NCBI RefSeq assembly: GCF_000192475.1
Contig: NZ_AEYW01000003.1
Span: forward strand, 124,001 to 188,000
Source: Ruegeria conchae
GTDB lineage: Bacteria > Pseudomonadota > Alphaproteobacteria > Rhodobacterales > Rhodobacteraceae
DNA length: 64,000 nucleotides
Direction: 5' to 3'
Below the pieces are notes generated by a model. It was not told the DNA's origin and did no database searches. It was given only the letters and a program-made list of their open reading frames with translations. Shown here in pieces: positions 9,502 through 17,903 of this stretch; position 1 is the stretch's first letter, and the number at the start of each line of letters is the position of its first letter. Both the position numbers and the translations under genes were made by a program.

Positions 9502-9878
9502 GTCTCGTCTTCGGAACGCTGCGCCTGCAGGATATGCAGGGGAACGACATCCAACGCTCTCTGATGGGTGGCTTCAAGGTGGACCAGGGGTGCACAGCCC
9601 TCGTCATAGGCTTGCAAGAAGCGCGACGCACATAGGCACCAGCTATCGCCGGGTTTGAGACCTGGGAAATCGAATTCAGGTCGAGGCGTGCTCAAGTCAT
9701 TGCCGACATATTTCGAGTACGCCAAAAACTCAGCGGTCATTACTGCGCAAACCGTGTGGCTGCCCTGGTCTTCCGGGCAGGTGTTGCAAACGCCGTCGCG
9801 AAAGAACCCGGTCAGAGGATCGCGAGAGCAAGAGGCGAGTACGCCTCCCAGAACATTGATGCTGTCTAGCTTTTGCAT
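9498..9878 (-). CDS. DUF2237 family protein
   Basis: 126 residues. Diagnostic blocks are NVLGGVLASCSRDPLTGF, CNTCPEDQGSHTVCAVMT, GNDLSTPRPEFDFPGL and KPGDSWCLCASRF, which match the small bacterial DUF2237 family of unknown function. It is rich in Cys (seven visible), suggesting metal or redox chemistry, but this is not established. It lies 9 bases after the serine hydrolase on the same strand, and its end overlaps the methyltransferase stop by 4 bases (convergent). Confidence 0.9.
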   Translation of the reverse strand: MQKLDSINVLGGVLASCSRDPLTGFFRDGVCNTCPEDQGSHTVCAVMTAEFLAYSKYVGNDLSTPRPEFDFPGLKPGDSWCLCASRFLQAYDEGCAPLVHLEATHQRALDVVPLHILQAQRSEDET

Positions 9879-9887
9879 GGCTGCATC

Positions 9888-11051
9888 TTACAGGCTTTGC
9901 GCAATTTTGCGGAACATTTCGACATTCAGCTCGTTGACGCCAGGATCGCGGAACTTTCGGTCAGCGCCAGTTGTCACGATCAAGACCCCGCGTGGCTGGT
10001 CGAAATAGATATACTGGCCATAGATGCCGCGCGCCATGAATTCACCCTCATGCGCCCCAACAGGTATCCACCACTGATAGCCATAACCGATCTCGCCGGG
10101 GTCTGTCGGGGCGCTAGGCCAAGTAGATGTGTCGATCCAATCCGCAGGTACAATCTGCCGGCCATCGCGTTCGCCACCCTGCAAAATCAACTGCCCGAAC
10201 CGTGCAAAATCGCGCGTTGTGAAGTTGAGACCGCCCAAAACAAATGCAACGCCTGCGCCATCGGTGATGTAGTAGCCGTCCCGCTCCAACCCCAGCGGCT
10301 CGATCACTTTCTCGGTCAGCAGCTCTGCGACGCTGCGCCCTGTCGCGCCCCGGATAACCATTCCGATTACATGGGTGTCTATGGACACATATTGCCAAGT
10401 TTCGCCCGGCGCGACGAAGCTGTCCTGCAGTGAGGCCGCAAAATCATCCAACTCACCCCCCAAGGCAACCACACGCCCCATTCGGTTTATATCAGAATTG
10501 TAGTCCAGATAGTCTTCGTCGAAGGTCACACCGCTGGCCATATTCAAGACATTGCGGATCGTCGCAGTGTCATAGGCGCTGCCCTTGAGCTCTGGGGCGT
10601 ATTGTGCAACCGGGTCATCCAGCGATGAAATAGCGCCCTCTGCCATCAGAATACCAAACAGGGCCGACAAATAGCTTTTTGCAACTGACCACGAAATTCT
10701 CCGGTCATCGGGTCCGGTGCCCAGATAATACTCCTCAAACCGGATCGCTCCGTCTTGCATCACAAGCAAAGATGTTACTGCGCGATCTTCGATCCACTGG
10801 TCAGTTTCATCGGGCAGATCGAAACCGGGGCCATAAGGCAGTTCCCAGGTCGGGCTGTCACCGCGCGGCAAATCGGTGGTCAGAAACGCCTCGTCCATGT
10901 GCGAAAAATTATGCACGATCTTTTCTTCTGAAAACAAAGAGTTCACGGCCATCAGGCGTTGAATCTCCTCGCGTTTCCAAAAGCCGACCACAAACGCCGC
11001 TAACGCCAGAGCAAACACAAGACGTAGCAGCCACTTAAAAGCAGATCTCAT
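9888..11051 (-). CDS. Beta-lactamase-fold serine hydrolase
   Basis: 387 residues. An N-terminal hydrophobic anchor (about 8-25) precedes a class C beta-lactamase/penicillin-binding-type domain. The nucleophile motif is S122-V-A-K125 in ISWSVAKSYL; a YVS motif lies in WQYVSIDTHV. Members include D-aminopeptidases, esterases and 6-aminohexanoate hydrolases, so the substrate is unknown; it is unlikely to be a true beta-lactamase. AGGAGA lies 6 bases before the start. It is downstream of pth on the same strand and upstream of the DUF2237 gene. Confidence 0.88.
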   Translation of the reverse strand: MRSAFKWLLRLVFALALAAFVVGFWKREEIQRLMAVNSLFSEEKIVHNFSHMDEAFLTTDLPRGDSPTWELPYGPGFDLPDETDQWIEDRAVTSLLVMQDGAIRFEEYYLGTGPDDRRISWSVAKSYLSALFGILMAEGAISSLDDPVAQYAPELKGSAYDTATIRNVLNMASGVTFDEDYLDYNSDINRMGRVVALGGELDDFAASLQDSFVAPGETWQYVSIDTHVIGMVIRGATGRSVAELLTEKVIEPLGLERDGYYITDGAGVAFVLGGLNFTTRDFARFGQLILQGGERDGRQIVPADWIDTSTWPSAPTDPGEIGYGYQWWIPVGAHEGEFMARGIYGQYIYFDQPRGVLIVTTGADRKFRDPGVNELNVEMFRKIAQSL

Positions 11052-11123
11052 TCGAAGTCTCCTATTACACCTGACAGTGGACCCCGGTCAGTTCCATTAC
11101 GCAATTGCTACGTTGCGGAAGCA

Positions 11124-11807
11124 TTACCTGAATTTGTCCAGCAGCTTCTGCATGGCCGAACGCTCATCTGGCACAGATACGGCCTCGACGCTCTTTTGGG
11201 GGGGGCTTTCAGGTTTGCCAGACTGCTTCGACGATCTTGGCGGAGCGGTTCGCAAAGCTACAGCATTCATGAACTTGCCGCTTTCGTCATCGGCAAGATA
11301 ATCCACACCATCCGAAACCCCGCGCAGGACGCTATCCAGCCAGTCTGCATCGGCTTTCGCAAAGTCGCTCAGAACATAAGGTGATACCATTTCCTTCCGA
11401 CCCGGATGGCCAATGCCCAGCCGCACGCGATCATAGGCCGAACTGATATGTTCGTGGATCGACCGCAACCCGTTATGTCCCGCATGTCCACCGCCAGCTT
11501 TCACACGTACCTTGCCCGGGGCCAAATCAAGCTCATCGTGGAAGACGGTCACGTCGGTCGAATCGAGTTTGTAGAACCGCATTGCCTCGCCCACGGACTG
11601 GCCCGAACGGTTCATAAATGTCTGAGGTTTAACCAGCAGCACTTTCTGCCCGCCCAGGCGACCTTCGGCGATCTCAGCCTGAAACTTAGATTTCCAAGGG
11701 CCAAAGCCATGGTCTTCGGCGATCCGCTCCAATGCCATAAACCCGATATTGTGCCGGTTACGGGCGTATTTCTGCCCGGGATTTCCTAAGCCGACAAACA
11801 GTTTCAT
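11124..11807 (-). CDS. pth: Peptidyl-tRNA hydrolase
   Basis: 227 residues. Releases tRNA from peptidyl-tRNA that has dropped off the ribosome. Conserved residues are N9 (GLGNPG), catalytic H19 (RNRHNIGF), N66 (TFMNRSG), D91 (FHDELDL) and N112 (GHAGHNGLRS). A C-terminal extension of about 35 residues, rich in Ser, Pro and Lys, follows the core. It is downstream of rplY, a pairing common in alphaproteobacteria, but a terminator separates them. Confidence 0.97.
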   Translation of the reverse strand: MKLFVGLGNPGQKYARNRHNIGFMALERIAEDHGFGPWKSKFQAEIAEGRLGGQKVLLVKPQTFMNRSGQSVGEAMRFYKLDSTDVTVFHDELDLAPGKVRVKAGGGHAGHNGLRSIHEHISSAYDRVRLGIGHPGRKEMVSPYVLSDFAKADADWLDSVLRGVSDGVDYLADDESGKFMNAVALRTAPPRSSKQSGKPESPPQKSVEAVSVPDERSAMQKLLDKFR

Positions 11808-11883
11808 CGCATCGTCCTTAACAGCGTAATCTCAGCGGTTGATGCCACATCTTACCGTCTCGTTTCCAGCCCAACATCTGCAT

Positions 11884-11913
11884 AAAAAAACGGGGCTACA
11901 AACGAGCCCCGTT
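11884..11913 (-). terminator. Rho-independent terminator after rplY
   Basis: On the minus strand AACGGGGCT (11913-11905) pairs with AGCCCCGTT (11897-11889), followed by a run of seven Ts (11890-11884). It lies 25 bases after the rplY stop and should limit read-through into pth. Confidence 0.88.
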
Positions 11914-11937
11914 ACACTATTCGGATATGATCCGAAC

Positions 11938-12597
11938 TTATTCTTCAGCTTCGTCCTGGCCGATGACTTCAACTTCATCAGCTGCAACTTCGCCCTCTTC
12001 ACCCTCTTCATCGTCGCTTGTCGACAGACCGGTGGGTGCCGAAACGTTGGCGATCACGAAGTCACGATCGATGGTTGGTTTGGTGCCAGCAGGCAGATCA
12101 ACCGAAGAAATGGTGACAACGTCGTTGATTTCCATGCCAGTCAGATCAACGGTGATCTTCTCAGGAATGTCACCCGCGGTGCACAACAGTTCAACTTCCG
12201 GACGCACAACGGTCAGAACGCCACCCTTCTTGATGCCGGGGGCCGCTTCTTCGTTGACGAATTCAACAGGTATGAACAGCGCGATCTTTGTGGTCCGACG
12301 CAGGCGCATCAGGTCCAGGTGGGTCGGCAGGTCTTTGACCACGTCACGCTGAACGTCGCGGCAGATGACGCGAACGTCTTCGTGGCCTTCAACCTTCAGG
12401 TTCCACAGGGTCGACTTGAACCGGCCTGCTTTCAGTCGCTTGAACAGGACGTTGAACGGGATTTGGATCGGCAGCGGGTCTTTGTCGCCCCCAAACACAA
12501 TGCCCGGAACCATGCCGTCGCGGCGTGCTTGACGAGCGGCGCCCTTGCCTGTCCCCGTCCGTTCCAGAGCTACGAGATCAGGAATCTCTCCAGCCAT
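11938..12597 (-). CDS. rplY: 50S ribosomal protein L25/general stress protein Ctc
   Basis: 219 residues, the long CTC-type L25: an N-terminal 5S rRNA-binding domain ([23 protein letters not shown]) followed by a beta domain and a very acidic C-terminal tail ([19 protein letters not shown]). The start at 12597 follows TTGGAG with 8-base spacing. A stable hairpin sits in its leader 21-49 bases upstream. It is probably transcribed on its own, given the terminator after it. Confidence 0.96.
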   Translation of the reverse strand: MAGEIPDLVALERTGTGKGAARQARRDGMVPGIVFGGDKDPLPIQIPFNVLFKRLKAGRFKSTLWNLKVEGHEDVRVICRDVQRDVVKDLPTHLDLMRLRRTTKIALFIPVEFVNEEAAPGIKKGGVLTVVRPEVELLCTAGDIPEKITVDLTGMEINDVVTISSVDLPAGTKPTIDRDFVIANVSAPTGLSTSDDEEGEEGEVAADEVEVIGQDEAEE

Positions 12598-12617
12598 GAT
12601 AATTCTCCAATGTTAGG

Positions 12618-12646
12618 GCGGGCATCCTCCAAGGCTGTATGCCCGC
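12618..12646 (-). promoter_or_regulatory. Leader hairpin upstream of rplY
   Basis: ATGCCCGC/GCGGGCAT form a perfect 8-bp stem (12618-12625 with 12639-12646) and a 13-base loop that on the minus strand reads ACAGCCTTGGAGG, directly upstream of the rplY ribosome binding site. It could be a transcript-stabilising or autoregulatory leader; ribosomal protein leaders are known for L25 in gammaproteobacteria, but the equivalence here is inference. Confidence 0.4.
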
Positions 12647-12712
12647 GTGAAGCCGCGTCCTTAGCTTGATTCAATTGGTTTGGAAAGGGCTTTTTGTGGC
12701 CTGAGGAATTTT

Positions 12713-12757
12713 GCGAGGCTCTGCCTCGCGCTCCGGGATATTTAGGGCCAGATGAAG
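12713..12757 (+). repeat. 45-bp palindromic intergenic repeat, copy 1
   Basis: Starts with the near-perfect palindrome GCGAGGCTCTGCCTCGC, then CTCCGGGATATTTAGGGCC and AGATGAAG. It matches copy 2 at 54691-54735 in 41 of 45 positions. Similar GCGAGGCT..CTCCGGGATATTT sequences are, from memory, scattered between genes in Roseobacter-group genomes. This copy lies between lldD and rplY. Confidence 0.8.
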
Positions 12758-12770
12758 ATGGGGTCCACTT

Positions 12771-12800
12771 CTTCATTGGACTGCAAATATCTCGGGGGAG
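12771..12800 (-). repeat. Diverged inverted half-copy of the 45-bp repeat
   Basis: CTTCATTGGACTGCAAATA followed by TCTCGGGG resembles the reverse complement of the second half of copy 1 (CTTCATCTGGCCCTAAATA, then TCCCGGAG). Together with 12713-12757 it forms a long imperfect inverted repeat that could fold into one extended hairpin. Confidence 0.6.
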
Positions 12801-12815
12801 ACGCCCAAAGGCGGC

Positions 12816-12837
12816 GGGGGCAGCGCCCCCTTTTTTT
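12816..12837 (+). terminator. GC-rich hairpin with T-run beside lldD
   Basis: GGGGGC (12816-12821) and GCCCCC (12825-12830) enclose a three-base loop and are followed by seven Ts on the plus strand. It sits 14 bases from the lldD stop. The T-run is on the strand opposite to lldD, so it would block plus-strand transcripts from entering lldD; on the minus strand only the hairpin remains. Confidence 0.65.
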
Positions 12838-12850
12838 GGTAAGTCGAGGA

Positions 12851-14017
12851 TCAGGCCTGCCAGCGGCCGCCGAAGTCTTCCGGGACCAGAAGATTGTGGC
12901 GCCCCAGATCAGCCACGTTGCGCTCACCGCAAAGTGCCATCGTTGTATCGAGCTCTTTCTGGATTACCTCCAAAGCCGTCGTCACACCATTCTGACCCAT
13001 CGCACCCAGCCCATAAACAAAGGCGCGGCCTATGAAGGTTCCTTTGGCCCCAAGCGCCAGAGCCTTTAGCACGTCTTGCCCCGAACGAATGCCGCTATCC
13101 AGATGCACTTCGACATCATTGCCAACGGCATCCATGATCTCGGGCAGAACCCGGATTGAACTAAGCGCACCGTCCAGCTGTCGCCCGCCGTGATTTGATA
13201 CGACGATGGCGTCCGCACCCAGCTTGGCGGCCATCTTTGCGTCTTCGGCGTCCAATATACCCTTGAGGATTACTTTGCCGCCCCACTGTTCCATCAGCTT
13301 CTCAACCTTGTCCCAGTCGAGGCTGGGATCGAACTGTTCAGCAGTCCATGTTCCCAGTGAGCGGGTATCGGTGATGCTGTCGACATGGCCGACGATATTG
13401 CCGAACTCCCGACGTTTGGCACTCAGCATTTCGATACCCCAGGCCCATTTTGTCATCAGGTTGGCAATGGTTTTTGGTGTCAGTTTTGGCGGTGCAGACA
13501 GGCCATTCTTCAAGTCCTTGTGTCGTTGACCGAGGATTTGCAGGTCGAGCGTGATGACCAAGGCCGAGCATTTCGCATCCTTCGCGCGCTGGATCAGTCG
13601 CCCGACGTAGTCCTGATCCTTCATTGTATAGAGTTGGAACCAGAACGGAGCAGTCGTGTTTTCAGCAACATCTTCGATCGAGTTGATTGACATCGTCGAA
13701 AGGGTGAAGGGCACGCCAAAGGCCTCGGCAGCTTTGGCCGCTTTGATCTCACCATCTGCATGTTGCATGCCTGTGAGACCTACCGGAGCCAGTGCCACCG
13801 GCATCGACACATCCTGTCCGATCATCTGCGACGCGGTCGAGCGTCCGGTCATGTCTACGGCCACCCGCTGACGCAGACGGATGTCTTCGAAATCCGAGGT
13901 GTTCTCGCGGAATGTTTGTTCCGTCCAGCTGCCGCTTTCCGCATAATCAAAAAACATGCGGGGCACCCGGCGTTCATAGATCCGTTTGAGATCTTCGATA
14001 TTGGTAATTGTAGGCAT
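12851..14017 (-). CDS. lldD: FMN-dependent L-lactate dehydrogenase (alpha-hydroxy acid oxidase family)
   Basis: 388 residues. Oxidises L-lactate to pyruvate with FMN, passing electrons to the respiratory chain. TIM-barrel family features are MFFDYAESGSWTEQT near the N-terminus, ALAPVGLTGMQH, the active-site SNHGGRQLDG (catalytic His) and the FMN phosphate region DSGIRSGQDVLKALALGAKG. The family also includes glycolate and mandelate oxidases, so lactate is the best but not the only possible substrate. No lactate permease or GntR regulator is adjacent. Confidence 0.9.
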   Translation of the reverse strand: MPTITNIEDLKRIYERRVPRMFFDYAESGSWTEQTFRENTSDFEDIRLRQRVAVDMTGRSTASQMIGQDVSMPVALAPVGLTGMQHADGEIKAAKAAEAFGVPFTLSTMSINSIEDVAENTTAPFWFQLYTMKDQDYVGRLIQRAKDAKCSALVITLDLQILGQRHKDLKNGLSAPPKLTPKTIANLMTKWAWGIEMLSAKRREFGNIVGHVDSITDTRSLGTWTAEQFDPSLDWDKVEKLMEQWGGKVILKGILDAEDAKMAAKLGADAIVVSNHGGRQLDGALSSIRVLPEIMDAVGNDVEVHLDSGIRSGQDVLKALALGAKGTFIGRAFVYGLGAMGQNGVTTALEVIQKELDTTMALCGERNVADLGRHNLLVPEDFGGRWQA

Positions 14018-14077
14018 GGATCTGGCTTCCGCAGGATTGGTTAAGTTTCTTTACCAATTTTTCTATTGCTCTGCAAT

Positions 14078-14101
14078 GGCGATCAACTGCGGTTGGTCGC
14101 C
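14078..14101. promoter_or_regulatory. Imperfect palindrome upstream of lldD
   Basis: GGCGATCAAC-TGCG-GTTGGTCGCC is a 24-base palindrome with one mismatch, about 60 bases upstream of the lldD start. It could be an operator or a hairpin in the leader. No cognate regulator is evident in this window. Confidence 0.35.
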
Positions 14102-14111
14102 ACGTGGTTTA

Positions 14112-14151
14112 AAACGAAAAATACCGCAGCAAGTTGAACGCCAGCTGCGGT
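14112..14151 (-). terminator. Rho-independent terminator after trpA
   Basis: On the minus strand ACCGCAGC (14151-14144) pairs with GCTGCGGT (14130-14123), followed by ATTTTTCGTTTT. It lies about 30 bases after the trpA stop and separates trpA from lldD. Confidence 0.8.
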
Positions 14152-14179
14152 GGATACCGATTTGAGATATAATGAGTTA

Positions 14180-14971
14180 TCAGGCGGTGTGCGCGCCGTC
14201 AGCAAGTGATTTGACGAAGTCCAACACCTCAGTCACTGGTTTTCCAGACCCGATTTGGCTGACTATTGCGGACCCGACAACGGCACCATCTGACACGCTG
14301 GCAATGTTGCGTGACTTCTCTGGCGTATTGATCCCGAACCCGACAATGACCGGTAAATCGGTTGCGGCTTTGATCCGTGCAACCTCGGGTCCGACATCGG
14401 CCGCCTGCGCCTCAGCAGCGCCGGTGATACCGGTAATCGACACGTAATAAACAAAGCCAGACGTGTTCTGCAGCACGCGAGGTAGGCGGTTATCGTCGGT
14501 TGTCGGTGTTGCCAGCCTGATAAAGTTCAACCCGGCAGCCTGTGCTGGCAGGCAAAGCTCTTCGTCTTCTTCAGGTGGCAGGTCGACGACGATCAGCCCG
14601 TCAATTCCGGCAGACTTTGCATCCGCCAGAAAGGTCTCAACTCCTCGACTGTAGATCGGGTTGTAGTATCCCATCAGCACAATCGGCGTGGTATCATCGG
14701 TTTCGCGGAAAGCGCGTGCCAGATCAAGCGTGCGCTGCAACGTCATCCCGCCATCCAACGCCCGTTGACCTGCGGCCTGGATGGTGGGGCCATCCGCCAT
14801 CGGGTCGGTAAAGGGCAGGCCCAGTTCGATCACATCGACGCCTGCACCAGGCAAACCCTTTACGACCTCCAGCGACGTTTCATAGTCGGGATCCCCGGCC
14901 ATGACATAAGCTACAAATGCCTTTTTGCCCTGTTCTTTCAGAGCGGCGAATTTGGCGTCGATACGGGTCAT
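14180..14971 (-). CDS. trpA: Tryptophan synthase alpha chain
   Basis: 263 residues. Cleaves indole-3-glycerol phosphate to indole for the beta subunit. The start at 14971 ([18 protein letters not shown]) follows AAGGA at 6-base spacing and is preferred over an ATG five codons upstream. Catalytic residues E49 (IELGLPF) and D60 ([10 protein letters not shown]) are present, with the phosphate-binding GFGI and GSAIV loops near the C-terminus. It is monocistronic, between lldD and the PagL-like gene, separated from trpB. Confidence 0.97.
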   Translation of the reverse strand: MTRIDAKFAALKEQGKKAFVAYVMAGDPDYETSLEVVKGLPGAGVDVIELGLPFTDPMADGPTIQAAGQRALDGGMTLQRTLDLARAFRETDDTTPIVLMGYYNPIYSRGVETFLADAKSAGIDGLIVVDLPPEEDEELCLPAQAAGLNFIRLATPTTDDNRLPRVLQNTSGFVYYVSITGITGAAEAQAADVGPEVARIKAATDLPVIVGFGINTPEKSRNIASVSDGAVVGSAIVSQIGSGKPVTEVLDFVKSLADGAHTA

Positions 14972-15050
14972 CGGAAGTCCTTGCACTCGGGTTTGGACCT
15001 GATGTGCAGAAACTTTCGCTGAAAATCAATCCCGCTTGGTGGACTAGAGA

Positions 15051-15536
15051 TCAGAACGAGTAATGATACCGCAGCAGTAGTGAGTTCACACCGGGGTTAT
15101 CGCCCTGCGTACTAGCATTGGATTTGTGCGTGATGGCAACCGACAGTTTGTTTCCACTTTCAAGCGTATAACCAAGACCCAACAGGCTGCGAATCTGAAA
15201 ACTGCCTCCCAAATCATTCTGATCGCTTCCTTCGCTATAGTAGCCGGGCATGACGCTGCCTTCGATAAACCATCGGTCGGCAAAGCTATATACTCCGATC
15301 AATCCGGCACCAATATGCGTGTCGCCGTCTGTATCAACCGAGAGAGCCCCACCCCATGTTGCGCTGAACCGAGTTGCCTCGTGAAACGGGCGATGCTGAT
15401 ACTCAAGCGAAAAAATGGCCTGATCGTCTCCGTCGCTGTGGGAGTAATCTGCGTAGCCAGCGCCGAAAATGATGGATTGTGCCTGCGCAGAAGTCGCCGC
15501 CGCCAGCGCGAAGGCCAGAATAACAAGGGGTTTCAT
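15051..15536 (-). CDS. PagL-like acyloxyacyl hydrolase (lipid A deacylase family)
   Basis: 161 residues with a signal peptide (MKPLVILAFALAAATSAQAQ) and an 8-strand barrel-like pattern ending in Phe (LLLRYHYSF), typical of small outer-membrane barrels. PagL removes the 3-linked acyl chain of lipid A; its catalytic triad is His-Ser-Glu. H137 and S139 are present in THKSNAS, but the residue at the Glu position, 12 after the Ser, is N151 (codon 15084-15086). Either Asn substitutes, another acid is used, or the protein is not a hydrolase. Transcribed divergently from ychF. Confidence 0.75.
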   Translation of the reverse strand: MKPLVILAFALAAATSAQAQSIIFGAGYADYSHSDGDDQAIFSLEYQHRPFHEATRFSATWGGALSVDTDGDTHIGAGLIGVYSFADRWFIEGSVMPGYYSEGSDQNDLGGSFQIRSLLGLGYTLESGNKLSVAITHKSNASTQGDNPGVNSLLLRYHYSF

Positions 15537-15737
15537 CGTACCTACTATGTCCGTCGTTCGTTGGTATTAGTTTTATTGGGGACTGTATGTGCATGAATTC
15601 AATGAGGGCAAGAACACAATGTCATGCCAATTTCGTGATGTGGCAGATCAGACTCGGGGGTGGGAGGGAGTGCTACGCCTTGCGCATTGCGCTAGACCTG
15701 CCTAGAAGCGGCGCTCGAATGGTATCAGGAGGCCGTT

Positions 15738-16835
15738 ATGGGCTTTAAAATGGGAATCGTGGGTTTGCCGAATGTGGGCAAGTCGACCCTCTTCAATGCG
15801 CTGACAAAAACTGCGGCAGCCCAGGCGGCGAATTTCCCATTCTGTACCATCGAACCCAACGTGGGTGATGTTGCTGTTCCTGATGATCGCCTGGACAAAT
15901 TGGCGGCGATCGCCAGTTCTAAACAGATCATTCCAACGCGCATGACCTTTGTAGATATCGCCGGTCTGGTAAAAGGCGCATCAAAGGGCGAAGGACTTGG
16001 CAACCAATTCCTGGCAAATATCCGTGAGACCGATGCGATTGCTCATGTTCTGCGCTGTTTTGAGGATGGTGATGTGACCCATGTGGATGGTCGTGTCGAT
16101 CCCGTGGCGGATGCGGACACGATCGAAACCGAGCTTATGATGGCCGATCTGGAAAGCATCGAAAAGCGCCGTGCCAATCTGGTGCGCAAGCTGAAGGGTA
16201 ACGACAAAGAGGCACAGCAGCAGGATCGCCTTCTGACCGAGGCACAGGTGATGCTGGAAAACGGCAAGCCCGCGCGATTGGTCGAAGTCTCGGACGAAGA
16301 CGCCAAGGCCTGGAAGATGTTGCAGCTTCTGACGACTAAGCCGGTGCTCTACGTCTGCAACGTGTCCGAGGAAGAAGCCGCCGAAGGTAATGAGTATTCC
16401 GCCAAGGTTGCCGAGATGGCCGCTGCGCAGGGCAATGCTCATGTCATCATCAGTGCTAAGATTGAAGAAGAGATCAGCCTGCTGGAAGACGAGGAAGCGC
16501 AGATGTTCCTTGAGGAAATGGGGCTGGAAGAACCCGGCCTCGACCGCCTGATCCGCGCTGGTTACGATCTGCTCAAGCTGGAAACCTATTTCACCGTAGG
16601 CCCGAAAGAGGCCCGCGCCTGGACCATCCGCACCGGTACCGCCGCACCGCAGGCCGCAGGTGTGATCCATGGCGACTTCGAAAAGGGTTTCATCCGCGCC
16701 GAGACCATCGCCTATGATGACTACATCGCCGCGAATGGTGAGCAGGGTGCCAAAGAGGCAGGCAAGATGCGGGCAGAGGGCAAGGGGTACATCGTCAAGG
16801 ATGGTGATGTGATGCATTTTTTGTTTAATACGTGA
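15738..16835 (+). CDS. ychF: Redox-regulated ATPase YchF (Obg-family)
   Basis: 365 residues. G1 is GLPNVGKST, the switch region contains [20 protein letters not shown], and the C-terminal TGS-like domain ends [13 protein letters not shown], all standard for YchF, an ATP- rather than GTP-preferring P-loop protein that binds ribosomes and influences oxidative stress response. AGGAGG lies 7 bases before the start. It is followed by a short AT-richer spacer. Confidence 0.97.
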   Translation: MGFKMGIVGLPNVGKSTLFNALTKTAAAQAANFPFCTIEPNVGDVAVPDDRLDKLAAIASSKQIIPTRMTFVDIAGLVKGASKGEGLGNQFLANIRETDAIAHVLRCFEDGDVTHVDGRVDPVADADTIETELMMADLESIEKRRANLVRKLKGNDKEAQQQDRLLTEAQVMLENGKPARLVEVSDEDAKAWKMLQLLTTKPVLYVCNVSEEEAAEGNEYSAKVAEMAAAQGNAHVIISAKIEEEISLLEDEEAQMFLEEMGLEEPGLDRLIRAGYDLLKLETYFTVGPKEARAWTIRTGTAAPQAAGVIHGDFEKGFIRAETIAYDDYIAANGEQGAKEAGKMRAEGKGYIVKDGDVMHFLFNT

Positions 16836-16948
16836 ACATTCGACGGCGAGGTCGTAAGAATTGAGTTAAAAACAGGTCAAGTCCTTTAAAGGCCCTTACG
16901 GGCTTCCTCAGATTATCTTAGTAAATATTTTGTCCTAAAGGTATTCAA

Positions 16949-17716
16949 ATGAGAGGCAATTTTGCTTCTAAATCCAACACATTAGGTGAGGTGCTCTCCT
17001 CAAAAAGCTCTGCCGCAGAACACGGCCTCGGTAGTCTCACACGTGTATCGCGTATTCTGAAAAAGCTCATAGGCTTTGGTTTGTTGGTTTGTACATTTGC
17101 TCTGGCTTTGGGTTTGCTCTTGGAATGGTCAGATATCAAAATAGACCCGGTCCTAATTTTGCTATGCGCCTTTGTTTTTGTCTGGTTGACCGCAGGTCGC
17201 AAAAGTAACGTTGGCAAACAGCACTTCTTGTTAGCCAATGATCGTCTTGGCTTTATGCGTAGTCTTAGACTTGATGAGAAAACGGTCGTTATTGACGGAA
17301 GTAATATTTACCATTTCGGGCATGACAATGGGTTAGATGCCCAACCGCTGAGTGAGATCGTCCGTCAGCTGCGTTCGCAAGGGTATCGTGTCATATGCTT
17401 CTTCGATGCAAACATTTATCATACACTGAGTGAACACGGGGCAATTCCAAGGAGAGAGCGACACTCGTTGGTGTTGCTTCAACAGATTTTTGGGCTCGAC
17501 GTAAGCGAGATTTATGTCGTGCCCAGCGGCGTTCAAGCGGATGTTTTTATTCTTGAGTGTCTCAAGTACCTGCCAATTTCGTTTGCCGTAACCAACGATA
17601 AATACCGTGACTATGCAAGCGAGTACCCGACTGTAATGAGCGAAAACCTTTGGCGCAAAAGCGTGGCGATTTCAGACGGTAAAATCAAGCTGCTTCAGCA
17701 CAAATTCCATGGCTGA
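16949..17716 (+). CDS. Membrane-anchored NYN/Zc3h12a-like ribonuclease domain protein
   Basis: 255 residues. Two membrane segments (about 40-60 and 67-83) are followed by a cytoplasmic PIN/NYN-type domain: VVIDGSNIYHF (D116), ICFFDANIYH (D153), GVQADVFILECL and FAVTNDKYRDYAS supply the acidic residues expected of this nuclease fold. The family (RNase_Zc3h12a-like) cleaves RNA; the substrate here is unknown. The gene and its flanks are visibly AT-richer than the neighbours, which suggests more recent acquisition. It stands alone, with a weak GCGTC/GACGC hairpin just after it. Confidence 0.75.
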   Translation: MRGNFASKSNTLGEVLSSKSSAAEHGLGSLTRVSRILKKLIGFGLLVCTFALALGLLLEWSDIKIDPVLILLCAFVFVWLTAGRKSNVGKQHFLLANDRLGFMRSLRLDEKTVVIDGSNIYHFGHDNGLDAQPLSEIVRQLRSQGYRVICFFDANIYHTLSEHGAIPRRERHSLVLLQQIFGLDVSEIYVVPSGVQADVFILECLKYLPISFAVTNDKYRDYASEYPTVMSENLWRKSVAISDGKIKLLQHKFHG

Positions 17717-17903
17717 CAAAAGTTGAGCGTTTGGCGTCAGCAGACGCTGAAGTATTGCCCTCGCGTTGTGTTTTCACATTCTGTGGTTTGGGTTCTGATG
17801 TAAGTCCGGAGCCGCTCGCCCTTCCGCGTTTGTTCAACTCGGGCTTTCTTCGCTCAGAAAACGCGATAGTCTGCGGTTCTCCTTTTGGGTAGGATGTACC
17901 TAA

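Noticed and set aside
12553..12625. Short upstream frame (ATG at 12625, minus strand) overlapping the rplY start
   Set aside because: Its GGAGG abuts the ATG with no spacing, and it lies inside the leader hairpin; translation is unlikely.
11839..12669. 276-residue plus-strand frame over rplY
   Set aside because: Shadow of the acidic and biased rplY sequence; no start signal.
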